Below are positions 46,917-59,515 of a DNA stretch of 64,000 nucleotides, in pieces (position 1 is the first letter of the stretch; the number at the start of each line of letters is the position of its first letter). Both the position numbers and the translations under genes were made by a program. The stretch covers positions 7,750,001-7,814,000 of the forward strand of contig CAUWAG010000003.1 of the NCBI GenBank assembly GCA_963556695.1, written 5' to 3'. This DNA comes from Anthostomella pinea. Taxonomy: Eukaryota > Ascomycota > Sordariomycetes > Xylariales > Xylariaceae. The notes under the pieces are model-generated. The model had not been told where the DNA came from and did not search any database. It saw nothing but the letters and a program-made list of their open reading frames with translations.

Positions 46917-47050
46917 CGCTCACCATAACCACCATGCCACGGCTGTTCCTCCCAAAAGGATGTCGAATATCAAGCGTGGCAGCTTGACATTCAATAGTGG
47001 TACATGTACTCATGTCCGGGCTCTAGGATTCACCACATTGGCTACCTGTG
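46917..47050. repeat. TGTGACGG direct repeat, copy 2
   Basis: Second copy of the 46549 repeat, same orientation. Just upstream, on the minus strand, is a perfect tRNA T-arm-like sequence (CCAGGGTTCGAATCCTGG near 46869-46886) without the rest of a tRNA. Confidence 0.75.
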
Positions 47051-47286
47051 TGCCTTGTGGTAGCGGTATTCAGAACAAGGACCAGGGTCACAATAGGTGG
47101 CTATTCGTCTGTATTCTAGAAGTTGCTTGATTGAAATAAGGGATAGGGTGTGTCCCCATCCTAAAAGTAGTTATCATCCCAGTTGGGTAAAAATCAGGCA
47201 CAAACGGGTACCCGTTGGGCTCCAAGGTACCTTGTATCCTGATCCGTGACCCATCCGTTATAGTGGCTGGAAAATGGGTTGAGAAG
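47036..47286 (-). repeat. Dispersed repeat, inverted copy of 6868-7117
   Basis: Reverse-complement match to 6868-7117, about 85% by eye. Copy 2 of the TGTGACGG repeat runs into it, while copy 1 lacks this 235-bp segment and rejoins at TACCAGACC-like sequence. Confidence 0.7.
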
Positions 47287-48191
47287 CCAAACCTGTACCA
47301 GACCGTGATATTAATTCGTTAGATTTATAATAAAAACGATCGATTATTTATTTATCTGTTATTTTAATTAAATAATCAACAGGTCGTGCGGTTATAATAT
47401 ACTGTTTATTATACATTGTTTATAATAAAAGTTATATATTAACATTTGGTTATAGTTTATTTTTATTACACACAGTTATACTATGGTAATATTACTTAAT
47501 AGCTGTTAGTTTTTAATATATGCTTTTTAAATTGAAAACCATTCTAAGTAAATTTCGAAACATTATAAATTAACGCGTCAGCGTATTTTTTTAACAAAAG
47601 GCTTACGCCCCGTTTTAATATTAACTTTACCACTACTTTATCATTTTAATAGTAATAAAACGCCGCATTTAATTATTATTTATTTATTTAAATATCCGTC
47701 AAATTTTATTAAGGGATTTTAGTTAGATAAACTAGTAAAGCCTTATTATTAAGTAGTTAAACGGGGCTTTTAATTTTTATAACGTTTTGTTTTAAAAGAA
47801 TAGCAACGTTTAAGTATGAACGTAAGGACTTTTGCAATTGTTTACTTCATATATAAGCAACGTTATGAGCAAGCAATATTTTTTAAATAAAAAAAGTCGC
47901 GTGATATAAAGGTAAAACAAAGCAGATATTATACTTATTACTTATTTTATACTCGACGAAAATACTATTAAAAACAAAGCGACGTTTATAATACTTAATA
48001 TACGGTTAAATTTACAATTATCTTAAAAAATAAAAATATGCATCAATAATTATACGTATTTTTACTTTTTTAAAGGCGAAGATACGTAGGACTCTAATAT
48101 TTAATTCTATTACGTTTATTAATACTTTTGGTAAGATTTAAGCTTGGCGTTTTTATCGTATTAACAACGTTTTATTATCTAATTACAAGGG

Positions 48192-48395
48192 TGTTGGATC
48201 CATGCGATTCCAGACTGTAAACCATCTATACTAGGACCCATATGTATGATTAGATAAGATAAGATAGTGGATTGAGAGGGCACTTGGCCAGACCTTCAAG
48301 TCCAGCTAGATTCCTCTCAATCTAACCATCAGCAACATCATGACCTTGACACCATACTCGAGTATTATGATTGATCGTTCAAGCCTGTTCCAACA
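48192..48395 (+). repeat. 5' LTR of Copia copy B
   Basis: 204 bp. Its last bases and the following leader form an 18-bp perfect palindrome, CAACACTGATCAGTGTTG, at the expected primer-binding position. Confidence 0.93.
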
Positions 48396-48690
48396 CTGAT
48401 CAGTGTTGTCTCCCAAGGCAACACAGATAAGCAAGGAAAAAAAGAGGTCTTACTATATCAATGTTCCTGACATGAGACTCGGGATACAGCCAAAGATCTG
48501 GATCTTCTGTCGCAAACGTTCCTCAAGAGGTGATTCGAGGCACAGCACGAGATCCGAGGTTTTCTACTGCAAACGTTCCTCCAGAGGCGACTCGAGGCAA
48601 TAGATTACGCTGTAATCACAGCAATACTCATATCCCGCGTGGCAGCACAGACTAATGACAGAACCCTCCCCCACACATTCATCTGACGCG

Positions 48691-48792
48691 CTCGTCCGAC
48701 ACACGCCCATCCGACACACGCCCATCCGACACACGCCCATCCGACACACGCCCATCCGACACACGCCCATCCGACACACGCCCATCCGACAC
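48691..48792. repeat. 15-bp minisatellite in Copia leader (copy B)
   Basis: Inverse of the copy A array, ACGCCCATCCGACAC units, same unit number as far as can be seen. Confidence 0.9.
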
Positions 48793-48964
48793 ATGCCAGA
48801 TTGTTGACAGAACCACCTGACATACATCCATCCGACAAGCCCATCCCACACGCCTATCCCACACGCCCATCCGACACGTGCCCATCTGACACGTCCATAC
48901 GACACGTCCATCCGACATGCCCATATCCAACACAAGTACATCCGACACGAGTACATCCGACAAG

Positions 48965-51900
48965 ATGGCCTCCAGCAATGGCAACAACGAAATCCAAGTC
49001 GCTCAAGACCCTGCAGACATTGTGAGAGACAAGAAGCTACGATATCTCAGCGACCGCAACCTACATGTCAACCTTGTTGACCTCATTGATCTTGATCGCA
49101 TCAAATTTGGAAAATAAGTCGACCTTGAATATAGCGAGGATACCCATTTCAACTCGTACACCTTGTCATGTATCGATCGCTACAATAATGCTAAGACGCC
49201 CGTCCCCTTCGAGATTCACGAGACATTCCAAATGGACTTTAAGAACTGGACAAAGACAGACTTCGAAAAGGTTAAGCGCACCATACGAGGCATCTTCAGG
49301 AAATGCCTCAATTCCAAAGGAATCTACCTAGGCAAAGCAAACCACTCCATCACAGACGCCCTTACCAATCTTGTCACCGCAGAAGACCTCCCAACCTGGG
49401 ATAAAGTCTTACTTGACAGAGCAAGAACTGCTTATCCACACCCAAATGTCTGGAAAATCGTTAATGTCTGTATGGCTATACAGACTGATGCTCCCAATAC
49501 TGATACCCCAGATTTGATTGATTCTCATGATGACATCCCTTCTGTTACCGCCGAACATGCATCACAAAAGACTACCCCAGATCTAAATCTAGCCCAGTAC
49601 CGGAATCCCTCACCACCGCAAATCCCAACGGCATATGCAACCGGCAACTTCATGCCCGATCCTCGGCACATCGCTATCACACCAGACCCTGGCTTTGGAA
49701 CATACCAGCAGCACAACCAATGGCTATAGAATCAACCACCTGATCCATATACCCAGATTCCCCCTATCCCAGTGCCCAATGAGGACCTAGCTCCTGGAAC
49801 AATCGCAATATTTGCCAAGATCTGGAAAGAAAAGAACTGTTATTCAGGACGACCCTACGATATTCTAGATAACAAGATACGCTACTTCCTAAACACATGT
49901 TTTACTATTGGCATCAAATCTGGCCAGTTCCACGCAGTATTCCCCCAAGTCCTCACTGGCACAGCTCAAGAATACTTCATGCACCATATCAGCCGTCACT
50001 TGATGTTCTTAGACATGTACAACCATCTCAAAGCACATTTTGACACGGAAGTTAACAAGACTCAATATCATCGCGATTGGTCAGCAATCACCTATATCAA
50101 CATGAAGGCACGACCTGAGAACACTGGCAAGACCGGCATGGAGATTCTTGAGGCACTCCTTGACAAACTGCAACTCTGTCAATATGCCCTTGGCCCTTTG
50201 TACCTAGGCGAGACACAGCTGATTGCAGCTATGAAACGTGCTTGCCGTGGTATCAAAGAATTCAATTACGCCTTGTTCATTTCTTCACACATGTTTGAAG
50301 CTCTTGCTTCAAACCTTCAACAATCACTCCAGACCTCTGAAGACTCAGCTGACAGCGCCTAGCATACTACTAATCAGTACTTTACTGATCGCAAGTTTCA
50401 CTGGCGGAAAGACAAGCAATATAGTAAATGAGATAGCAACGTTACCAGACGTTATATCTGTAGTGACCCTGATTGTCGATTGTGGAAGCATTCTCCAGAG
50501 AAACAGCAGAAATCCAAAGAGAAATGGCGACACGATCAACATTTCCGTGGACGACCGACCACAAGCCCTGCCTATATCCATTTCCTGGCCGATTACGAGC
50601 CAGATCTTGACTCAGACCCCGATGACACGTATGACCAACATGTCATAGATTTTAGAAGTGACAGTAGTGACGATACTGTCCAATATCTCACATCCACCTT
50701 ACTTAGCGACCAAGCATTCTAACATTCAATCACTGCCGCAGACAACTCGCAAGTTGGATTCGAGTCTGACAGTTTCACACTGGATAGATACGCCAGTTCC
50801 ACATTCCAAGGAATTATACCTGATTCTGGTGTTACTTCTATTTCAATAGCCGGCAAGGGTCAATTCCTAGCCTTACAGCGCGAGCTACCCTCAGTTTTAC
50901 TTGATAAATCACGTGCTGGAGAAGCTACGGTTAAATTTGGTGGAGGATAGCCCCTAGATTCCCTTGGCACGATCCATGTTGACACCCCCATTGTAGACGT
51001 GACGTTCCATGTCATTGACACCCAAACTCCCTTCCTCCTCTGCCTGAAAGACTTCGACAATCTTAACGTAATGTTTGACAATATTGCCAATAGGATGATC
51101 CGACTACGAGATGGCAAGTCCATCCCAATTACCCAAAAATAGGGCCACCCTTGGTTCTTTCCCTCAGCATCCACGACTGCATTAACTGGTATTTTTCTCA
51201 CAGAAGCCGAGCTGCGACGTATTCACACCCGATTCGGCCACCCTTCTGTTGGCAAGCTCCACAAGCTTTTGGAGAAATCTGGCAATGGAGCTAATCGAGA
51301 TGCCATTGCAATAATCAACAAGTTTTGCCATCATTGCCAGGTCAAAGGCCCGTCACCATAACGTTTCAAGTTTTCCATCAAAAAGGATGTTGATTTTAAC
51401 TACGAAGTCATCGTCGATGTTATGTACTTGGAGAGCAAGCCCGTCCTTCACTGCGTTGATGCCGCTACAGCCTTCCAGGCAGCCCAATTCCTCCCCAACC
51501 TGTCTGCCAAGGAGACCTGGGAAGCATTGAAACGATGTTGGATCAACACCTATCTTGGTCCTCCAGATGTCCTAACACATGACGCTGGTACCAACTTTGC
51601 AACCACAGAATTCCGAGCTGAAGCCCGATTGCTTGGAATCACCTGTCACCAGATTCCCGTCGAAGCTCATTGGTCGATTAGCAAGGTTGAACGGTATCAT
51701 ACCCCTATTCAACGCTCTTACAAGATCATCCGAGCCGAATCCTCCGGGATCTCTCAAGAAGCTGCCCTACAAATGGCAGTAAAAGTTATGAACGATACCG
51801 CCAGTCCTGATGGCCTTATACTAATACTCTTTGTCTTTGGAGCCTATCCAAGCGTTACGATGGATTCACCCCTGACATAATCGCAGCTTTAATGTGCCCA

Positions 51901-54030
51901 TGCCCAGGCTAAAGCAATGACCGAACTACGTAAGCTTTGAGCCAAGCACAACGTTCAAAATGCTCTAAACACAAGGAACAGCCCTGATACAACCCTAACA
52001 CTGCCTCTCTCTCTTCCCATCGGCAGTGAGGTCCTTGTCTATCGCGAAAAAAACAAATATCAAGGCCCGTATAAGGTTCCATCGGTAACAGACCAAGAAG
52101 TGACCGTTGAGATAGTCAACGGACCAACCCTATTCAACCGCACGCACGTCAAGCCGTACAACCGTCACCCTGATGCGATTCTCGATACTAACAAGGTCGA
52201 TAACCACGATACCCCCGTTCCGTTTGAATATCCTGAACCAACACTCCCCCATCGTCGCGGCCGCCCTCCAAAGCTCCTTACACCCGTCCAAAGCACAAAG
52301 CGACCGCGAGGCCAATCCAGAAAAATATACGTGGTACAGATGGCCACTATGACTACAAGCAAAGAGGAGAACTTTGCTGGTTCCTTTGTCCAGCAAGATG
52401 AATATGGCATTTTCTTTTTGCACAAAGAGCGTACTGATCACGCTCTCGCCCTGAAACTGCGCACTGAAGGCAAGATCACAGCCCCTGGAGCACCCTTCGA
52501 GCAATTCGATGTCCTTGAGATTGAGTCTCTATTCGCCGATAAAGTGCTTGTCCCCATTCTATTCGATAGCAAGATTCACGGCGACACCCAACTGTTTAAC
52601 TTTTGTCTCGTCCATATTTTTAAAGGTGTCAATGACCGCCCTTACGAAAAGAGCAGACTCGTCATTCAAGGATATAACGATCATGAAAAGCACGATATCA
52701 TGACTCAAGCTCTGACAATCATGCGATGCAGCCAACAATTGGCAATGGCCCTGACACCGTCCCTACGACGGCTAGGATGCCTCGCTGCCTCTCGAGACAT
52801 CACCATGGCCTATACGCAGTCACGATACCCTATGAATCGTCTTGTCTTATGCAAGCTGCCCATTGAACTAAAGAAGAAGTATCCAGAGGGTACAATTCTT
52901 CGCGTCGACAAACCCCTGTACAGAATCGCAGAAGCTAGGAATCATTAATATGACACATACTCTGCCCACCATAAGGAAAGACTAGAGATGGAGACATCCG
53001 TATACGACCCTTATTTATTCATTACGAAGAAAGGCAACGACTTTGTTATTACAGCCCTTTAAACTGATGATACCTTTGTCATTGGCACTACCGGCTTCTT
53101 AGAAAAGGAAAAAGACAAAACGAGGAAAGTGGGCTACAAGACAAAGCCACGAACCCAGTTTGATACTGGTTCTTTTGGCAACTTTAACGGATACCGCCTA
53201 GAATTTCAGACTGAGAGCATGACAGCGACTCAAAAAGGACAAGCTGACAAGCTCGTCCTGATTGACATAAGTGATAAGGACTACAAGCAGAAATTTATTG
53301 AGCAACGAGCAAGAGGCACTTACATTGCCTCCATCTGTCAACCAGAAGTTGTATTTGACTATTCTGTCGCAGCCTAAGCCCAAGAACCCTCTAACAAAGA
53401 TATCAAGATGCTAAATAAATGCATTTAATAGCAACTAGACAATAAGTCACGTGGACTTTGATTCATAATGACTGACCTATCTACTGCTAAACTCTTTGTG
53501 TTTGTTAACAGATCATTCGCCAATAATAAGGACCTATTATCACAGATTGGATTTGTCATTATTCTTGGGAATAAATCATCTGGCAATAACGAGATATTCA
53601 CATTCGATCTGACCGGAAACATTGTTCATTGGTCCTCTATCAAATACAAGAGAGTCACTCAGGGCGTTCTAGCTTCTGAAATCTATGGCATGGTTGCTGG
53701 CTAGACTACGGATACGTGATCCACCGTACACTGGCAATTATCTGCCAACGCCTCAAACTACCTACGATCCCCCTGATCCTCTGCACGGACTCATACTCGC
53801 TATACCAGTGCCTTGTCAAGCTCAGCACTACCAATAAGAAGCGCCTGATGATCGACGTCATGGCACTCCGGCAGTCATACAAGAATCATGAGATCACAGA
53901 AATCCGATGGATCCATGGTGAAGACAACCCTGCTGACTCGATGACCAAATCGTCTCCAAATAAAGCTCTTCATAGTCTTGTTTCTAATAACAAGACAACG
54001 GTTCGAGTTGAAGGCTGGGTTCAGCGTTGA
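48965..54030 (+). pseudogene. Degenerate Copia gag-pol, copy B
   Basis: Plus-strand twin of copy A: gag from 48965, integrase around 51200-51880, reverse transcriptase 52100-53380, RNase H 53468-54030. The same stops are present, for example TAA after KFGK, TAG after HNQWL and TAA replacing Trp after EARNH. One frame holds from gag to the RNase H region, then shifts near 53704. Confidence 0.88.
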
Positions 54031-54086
54031 GATCACCTGGAAAGACAGTTTCATGGAATCGCAACCATGAAAGAAAGAGTATCCTG

Positions 54087-54290
54087 TGTTGGATCCATGC
54101 GATTCCAGACTGTAAACCATCTATACTAGGACCCACATGTATGATTAGATAAGATAAGATAGTGGATTGAGAGGGCACTTGGCCAGACCTTCGAGTCCAG
54201 CTAGATTCCTCTCAATCCAACCATCAGCAACATCATGACCTTGACACCATCCTCGAGTATTATGATTGATCGTTCAAGCCTGTTCCAACA
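54087..54290 (+). repeat. 3' LTR of Copia copy B
   Basis: 204 bp; carries four private differences from both the 5' LTR of copy B and the LTR of copy A. Confidence 0.93.
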
Positions 54291-54295
54291 AAGGG

Positions 54296-55225
54296 TTTTA
54301 ATGAAAATACGAGATTTTATTCGTATTTATAAAGGTAAATAACAACGTAAAAAAGGTAGTTATATAGTTGTGAGCAGTATACATCTGTATATGTAAGCGG
54401 TATGTGGGAATGAGCCACGCTGTTAGGTCATACAGGGACCCACAGGGCATTTAAGTGTATTCTACCACCAACACTCAGTTGATAGGCCTTTTCCTGAATA
54501 CAACAACACTGTCATACTCATACTGCACTTATCGTTTCACGGATAATGCTCTTAAGAGTTATATAACGATAAAAGAAAAAGGCATACTTGATGTGGAAAT
54601 CCAGGGGTCAGAATGGGATGGATTATAGTCCGTGTCTTGACTATGGATCCATGGGGGAGATTCCTACCTAAATACAGGTGTGACAGCCCTTCGATGCCCT
54701 ACTGCCTAACAGCGAACAACAAACCTGCCACTGGTCACCATAATGGACCTTTCACCCCCTTTTGTGCCCCTTTTATCCCTTTCACCTGGCGGACAGCTGC
54801 AGCCCATACCTAACAGCACAACAATGCTCACACTTTGTAAAAAAGTACGTTATATATATATAACGGTAAAGTATTATATCAAAAAGGTAATAAAACAATG
54901 TTATTTATATATTCGTAGAATTTTTATTGTGAATTTAAGTAAATTAGCTTTCTTTAAGTGCGTTAATAAAGAGGGTTTATTTTTAACATAATTATAAGTA
55001 AGATACACCTTTATAACCACGTATAAAATTAAGAAAAATAAATAGGATTTAGCTTTGAACGCTAGCGTTTATAAGATTGTTTATTTCAACTAGTAATAAA
55101 AAAGCGAAATGGTGCGATTTTTATATAACAAAAATAAAAATAAAAAGATTTCGGTAATAAAGAAGTTCGTTAAGTATATATACATAAGAGTAATAATAAA
55201 TGGTAGAATAATAAAGTAAACCACC
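54296..55225. repeat. AT-rich island with a GC-normal patch
   Basis: A GC-normal patch from 54369 to 54832 starts TGTGAGCA and ends TGCTCACA, perfect 8-bp inverted ends, but no target duplication is visible. The rest is AT-rich with no gene. Confidence 0.5.
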
Positions 55226-55420
55226 TGTCACGGTGCCTGTGGCGTTGTGCTGGAAAACTTGTGGTATTCCGAAAATAACAAGGTGAGGTAGGAAAGGAAT
55301 CCAGGTGTATGTGCACCCAAATGGCTGCAGCATATATAGTGGTGTTCTTCCTTATCTAATCTACACGTGACCTGATGACTAAGTATCCAACTAGGTGGAT
55401 ACAGGTGCTTGACCGTCACA
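55226..55420 (-). repeat. LTR-like unit, inverted partner of 55739-55918
   Basis: 195 bp reading TGTGACGGTCAAGC...CACCGTGACA on the minus strand. Shared blocks with its partner include GTCATCAGGTCACGTGTAGA and CACCTTGTTATTTTCGGAAT. The centre between them (55421-55738) is AT-rich. Confidence 0.7.
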
Positions 55421-55738
55421 GTACCTTTATTACTACGAATAACATAAACCTACCACACTATATATAAGATTAAGAAAAATAAGTAACGTTTAGATTTTAA
55501 TATAAAGAACGAGGGGTTCTTTTATTATAGCTTTAATTTAAAAAAAGAAGTTAAAAGATTTAAAAATAAAATAAAAAGTCACCTTTTTTATTTTCAAGTT
55601 AGCCGGTAATTACCTTTCTTACTTGAAACCACGCTTATTTTTATTACAATAAATAACGTATAAGTTTATTATTACATGAAATATTAAGAAAAATAGATAA
55701 TGCTTAGCTTTTAAAATAAGCGACGAAATGTGACGGTG

Positions 55739-55918
55739 TACAGCTGCATCTACATGGTTGGATGCTGAGTCATCAGGTCACGTGTAGATTAGATAAGGAG
55801 ATTTGAACCATATGTGCTGCAGCCTCAGCTGTACACACAACTGTTCCTTTTCTCTCCCACCTTGTTATTTTCGGAATATAACACCAGTATCCAGCACACC
55901 GCCGCAGGCTTCGTGACA
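55739..55918 (+). repeat. LTR-like unit, inverted partner of 55226-55420
   Basis: 180 bp beginning TGTGACGGTGTACAGC and ending TTCGTGACA. No target duplication found for either unit, so the pair could be two solo LTRs or long terminal inverted repeats of one element. Confidence 0.7.
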
Positions 55919-58101
55919 CCAACGATCAAGCTGCTAATAAAAAAAATAACGCATGGCAAGGCAAAAGTACAATAAGTCTGTGCTAGTAATGATCCTGATT
56001 TCGTTTGCCCTGGTCAATACCCCTAATACCTCGAACCCCCGATCTAGTTTCAGTCCTAGCCCAATACCTATAAGAAATTCCCAGTCCTAAAAAAACCCTT
56101 CCAACTCCCGGTCCCTCCATGTCCCTCCGCTTCCGTTCTCTGCGAATGTCCTTGCCGTCTGCCTCGCCTCTGCCTTGTTGCCACCTGAGTTTTGGAGGGG
56201 GCTTGTCAAGCCCCGGTCCATGCCACTGAAGACAATGAGAGCGGTTGAGATGATGACGTCGAGCTGTGCAGGTGTGTAGATGCGTCGAAGCATATCGGAA
56301 TGGAGCTCGTTCGAGAGAGTTCGACGTGTAGAGGCAGGTGAAGCGGAAGGCAGGACTGGAGTTAATCAGCAGGCAATGGCGGAGAGGACTGGATAGGGAA
56401 AACAAACCGTGTAGATGCAATGTGCATTGCGTTGCTCAGATCCCCGTAGGTGATCTCGACAGCTGGCTGGTGGTGATATCGCAGCCAGGGTCCCAAGTCA
56501 GCAGGTCGAGTCAGCTCAAGACACCGCCAGCACAACGGTGAACAAACCCCGGCTCTTCGTCTCAAGCCACTGTCACCGTCAAGAGGCTTTCCAGGTATCA
56601 AATCGAGTCTTCGCTATGAGCGGCAACAAGAAGTCGCTGCGCAGAAGAGCCATTGGCAGCCCTGGGACGCTGGTGTTCTGCGCAGCTTACCGTACCGGCC
56701 TCAAGAGTGGTTTCAGTGGACAAGGGAGGTGAGTGCAGGGAGAGTCGCGGCTGCGTGGAGCACTGTTGCTAGGTGACTGGTGAAGGTGGAATTTGATTGA
56801 GTGCGTGTGGGTGTTGTGGTGCGTAGCGATGCACAGCTGCAGGAAGGAGAAAATTTCAGCACGGCAACAGATGTGCAAGGTGGAGGTGCGGGAGCAATGA
56901 TAGTTGGGTGTGAATGCTTGGATGCTTACCTGGTAATGCTCTGAGGAGCATGTGGTTCTTGGTGTGTGCATCTGTCGTCATGAAGAATGATGCTGCGAGT
57001 GGCTGCAGATGGCTGAGATCAGGCGTGGAAGATGGCATCGGTGAAGGTGGTCGGTGGTGCAGACCAAGGCAGTGGAAGATGACAGTGGTGATGATCATGA
57101 TGCAAGACCAAGGATGACTGGTGATGGATGAAAGCCATGATGGCAAGAAGTGGATGATGCTTGAAGAAGCAGTGGATGCATGGTGAGGTAGATGAGAGGA
57201 AGAAGATGATGATGGCAGTGGTGCAGTGTCCTCAGGATGTTTTTGTTTTGTGTTGGATGTGTGCAAGAGTGAAGGAAATGGGAGAAGTGCGGCATGGTGC
57301 TGTGACTTATGTAGTAAAATCCCACCTCTCTCCGGGTGCACACAATCAGCCACGCAACAGATCGAGCTAGCCTTGATTCGGATGTTGGAGTTTCATGGAA
57401 AACAGCCGACTGGCTGATTGGTAGATGTATAGCAGAGCCGCATCGTTGACACGGCTGCGGCCCTGATCCTCGCTTCCCATTGGCCCAAGGGTCAAGGGGA
57501 CAAAATTGCCTGCACACCTTCCGGCCCTGATCTTCCCCAGCATGTTCTGATTGGCCTGATTGTCAGAGGACCAGACATAGTGAGGTACCTCCTGATCCTG
57601 ACCTGCTCTTTGGGTCTTTTCATTGGTCCGACTGTCTTCGCACTTGGTCAGCACTGTAATTCACTCGCCGCCCCTTAGCATCCACCCCCGGGCCTGTATT
57701 CGTCCATGCCGCTCACCTCCAGCCGGGCATGTTCAGACTGTATTGTAGCCCACCCCGTGATGAATTACCATTTCTCATCAGCCCAAGATCTTAGTATCTG
57801 TCATGCATGCATACTCCGCCTCTCCCCGTGGTCCTACTTGTACGCTGTAGGTAAGGGATGCTATCACTCCTTTTCACGCACCGGCTACGTGACACTGTAC
57901 CGAAGACGAACAGAAACGCACCGAATGGATTTACTGACTGGACTAGGATGCAGATACTCACTTATGACGACAAGAACGCAAACAACGGAAGTTCCAACAA
58001 ACGAAGAAACAGTGTTTGGAGTCTTGGACCTATTTCCATCTGCCTACATTTCCCGAAGATGAAAAGAGACTACAAGACTCAAAGGACTGATATTTTGAAC
58101 A
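55919..58101. other. Long region with no supported gene
   Basis: Contains purine-rich GATGATGG-type low-complexity sequence around 57000-57300 and several open frames. One (minus, 56293-56087, MLRRIYTPAQLDVIISTALI) has a short hydrophobic segment, but I cannot place it in a family or support it with splice sites. Confidence 0.4.
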
Positions 58102-59512
58102 TCATTCCAACACGATACTGCGTATGCCGTCAGTACCCATTTCCATCCTCTCCTTCGGCAGTCCCACGGCTTGCTGACCGAGCATTCTGACTTTAGCTAG
58201 GTCCTTATAATAGAGATCCACCTGAGCCCGGGCGCCACGAACGACGGAAGCGCCACGCGGCACCATCTCCTCTTGGTACGCTGTGAACGCTTCATGAATG
58301 CTGGCCGTGTCCGCTGTCCTCAGCTGGCCCAAGAATTTGCCGAGGTACACAGCATCGCGCAAAGCGTGTACGCCACCTTCACCCCTAAACGGGGATGTCG
58401 GATGCGCGGCATCGCCGAAGAGAGTGATGCGCGACACGGGAATCGCCTCTATCACACCGTCCTTCGGCAGCCAGGGCGCAGGGTTGACGCCTTCGGGCTT
58501 GGTGTTGTCTAGCAGCGTCTTCAGCTTCGGGTCGAAGTGCTCCGTGATCTTGCGAGCAAGCGCGAGTCGATCCTCAGGGCTCATATCGTCGACGAAACTG
58601 TGGCCGGTATGCTCTACCACTGGGTTGTGCCAGGTAATGATCCAGTAGTACAACGCCGATTGCTGATCGGGGAGCACTTTCACGATGGCTTGGAGCATGA
58701 CGCTCCAGTGGTCCTTCTACGTGATGCCGCTGAGGGAGACGCTGTGAGCGTTCTCCAACTGGCGCAAGAAAGCGTCTTCACTGAGCGTGGTTTCCCCGGT
58801 GATGGTGCTAATGGGAAGGTTCCTGAGGATCTCTTCGTTGCTTCTTCCCAGAACATGCTCTCTAACTGTTAGGACGTCAGCTCGCCACATGTATACCGGC
58901 AACTTTGAAGCAGCGAAAGCGGAAGAGATTCACCGATACTATGCATGCCATCAGCACCCACGAGCACATCGCCCGTCGCACTGGAGCCATCCCTGAAGGT
59001 CACGGTGACCTTTTCAGCGCCCTGCTCGACCTTGCTTGCGATTTTACCCCATTGGAGATCGAGGTTGGTCGCCAGCCAAACGCGCAATCGTGAGCGGTTT
59101 GCACGCACCCAAACTTTCCCTGGAGCGCTCGGAATCCCAATGCGCTGCTGATTGCCGTAATATAAGGCAGCTTGGTGTTCTAGCTTGAGTGGATGCAGTG
59201 CGCTGACAGACTCCATGAACGGGGGCATATCATCTGGTACGTTGGCAAGCAGCTCGTCCAATACACTGTTCATACTTGTAAGCTTTCACGTTTTGCCGCG
59301 TCATCCCCTCTGAATGGCTTGCTGTGGGTTCAACACCTGTGGAGGGCGAGTGACCACCCCTGGGACCTTGCGGCTTCGTTCGCATCGCGCTCGAAGATCT
59401 CGAATGAGACGCCTTGTTTGCGGAGGACCTGAGCAAGAGCCAGACCTTCGAGGCCGCCACCGACGATGAGAACGTTTGGGCTAGAGATTGTGCTTGCTGA
59501 TACGATTGTTTC
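58102..59512 (-). pseudogene. FAD-dependent aromatic-ring monooxygenase, interrupted
   Basis: The Rossmann FAD motif NVLIVGGGLEGLALAQVLRKQG leads, then EIFERD, PDDMPPFMESVSALHPL, the DG motif GDVLVGADGMHS, and the GD motif ITLFGDAAHPTSPFRGEGG with ALRDAVYLGKFL: a PHBH/salicylate-hydroxylase-type flavoprotein. Introns join LALH-SMNSVLD and GMH-IREHVLG. One TAG (58717-58719) sits between SLSGIT and KDHWSVM in an otherwise open frame. No ATG precedes the FAD motif in frame before a TGA at 59513-59515, so the first exon is missing or damaged. Such enzymes hydroxylate phenolics using NAD(P)H and O2. Confidence 0.75.
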
Positions 59513-59515
59513 TCA

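Larger units (their letters stand above)
46085..48191. repeat. AT-rich spacer between the inverted Copia copies
   Basis: Two very AT-rich blocks (46085 to about 46500, about 47300-48191) with no open frames look like RIP-degraded repeats. They surround a GC-normal patch (46500-47300) containing the TGTGACGG direct repeats and the dispersed repeat also found at 6868-7117. No gene. Confidence 0.7.
48192..54290 (+). mobile_element. Copia element copy B, complete with LTRs, TSD AAGGG
   Basis: 6,099 bp with 204-bp LTRs (48192-48395, 54087-54290) and perfect 5-bp duplication AAGGG (48187-48191, 54291-54295). Ends TGTTGG...CCAACA. A purine run (GAAAGAAAGAG) precedes the 3' LTR. The LTRs differ at four positions, more than copies A and B differ over their whole interior. 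Confidence 0.95.

Noticed and set aside
56087..56293. Small minus-strand frame MLRRIYTPAQLDVIIS with hydrophobic segment
   Set aside because: Possible microprotein, but no family, splice or conservation evidence available.
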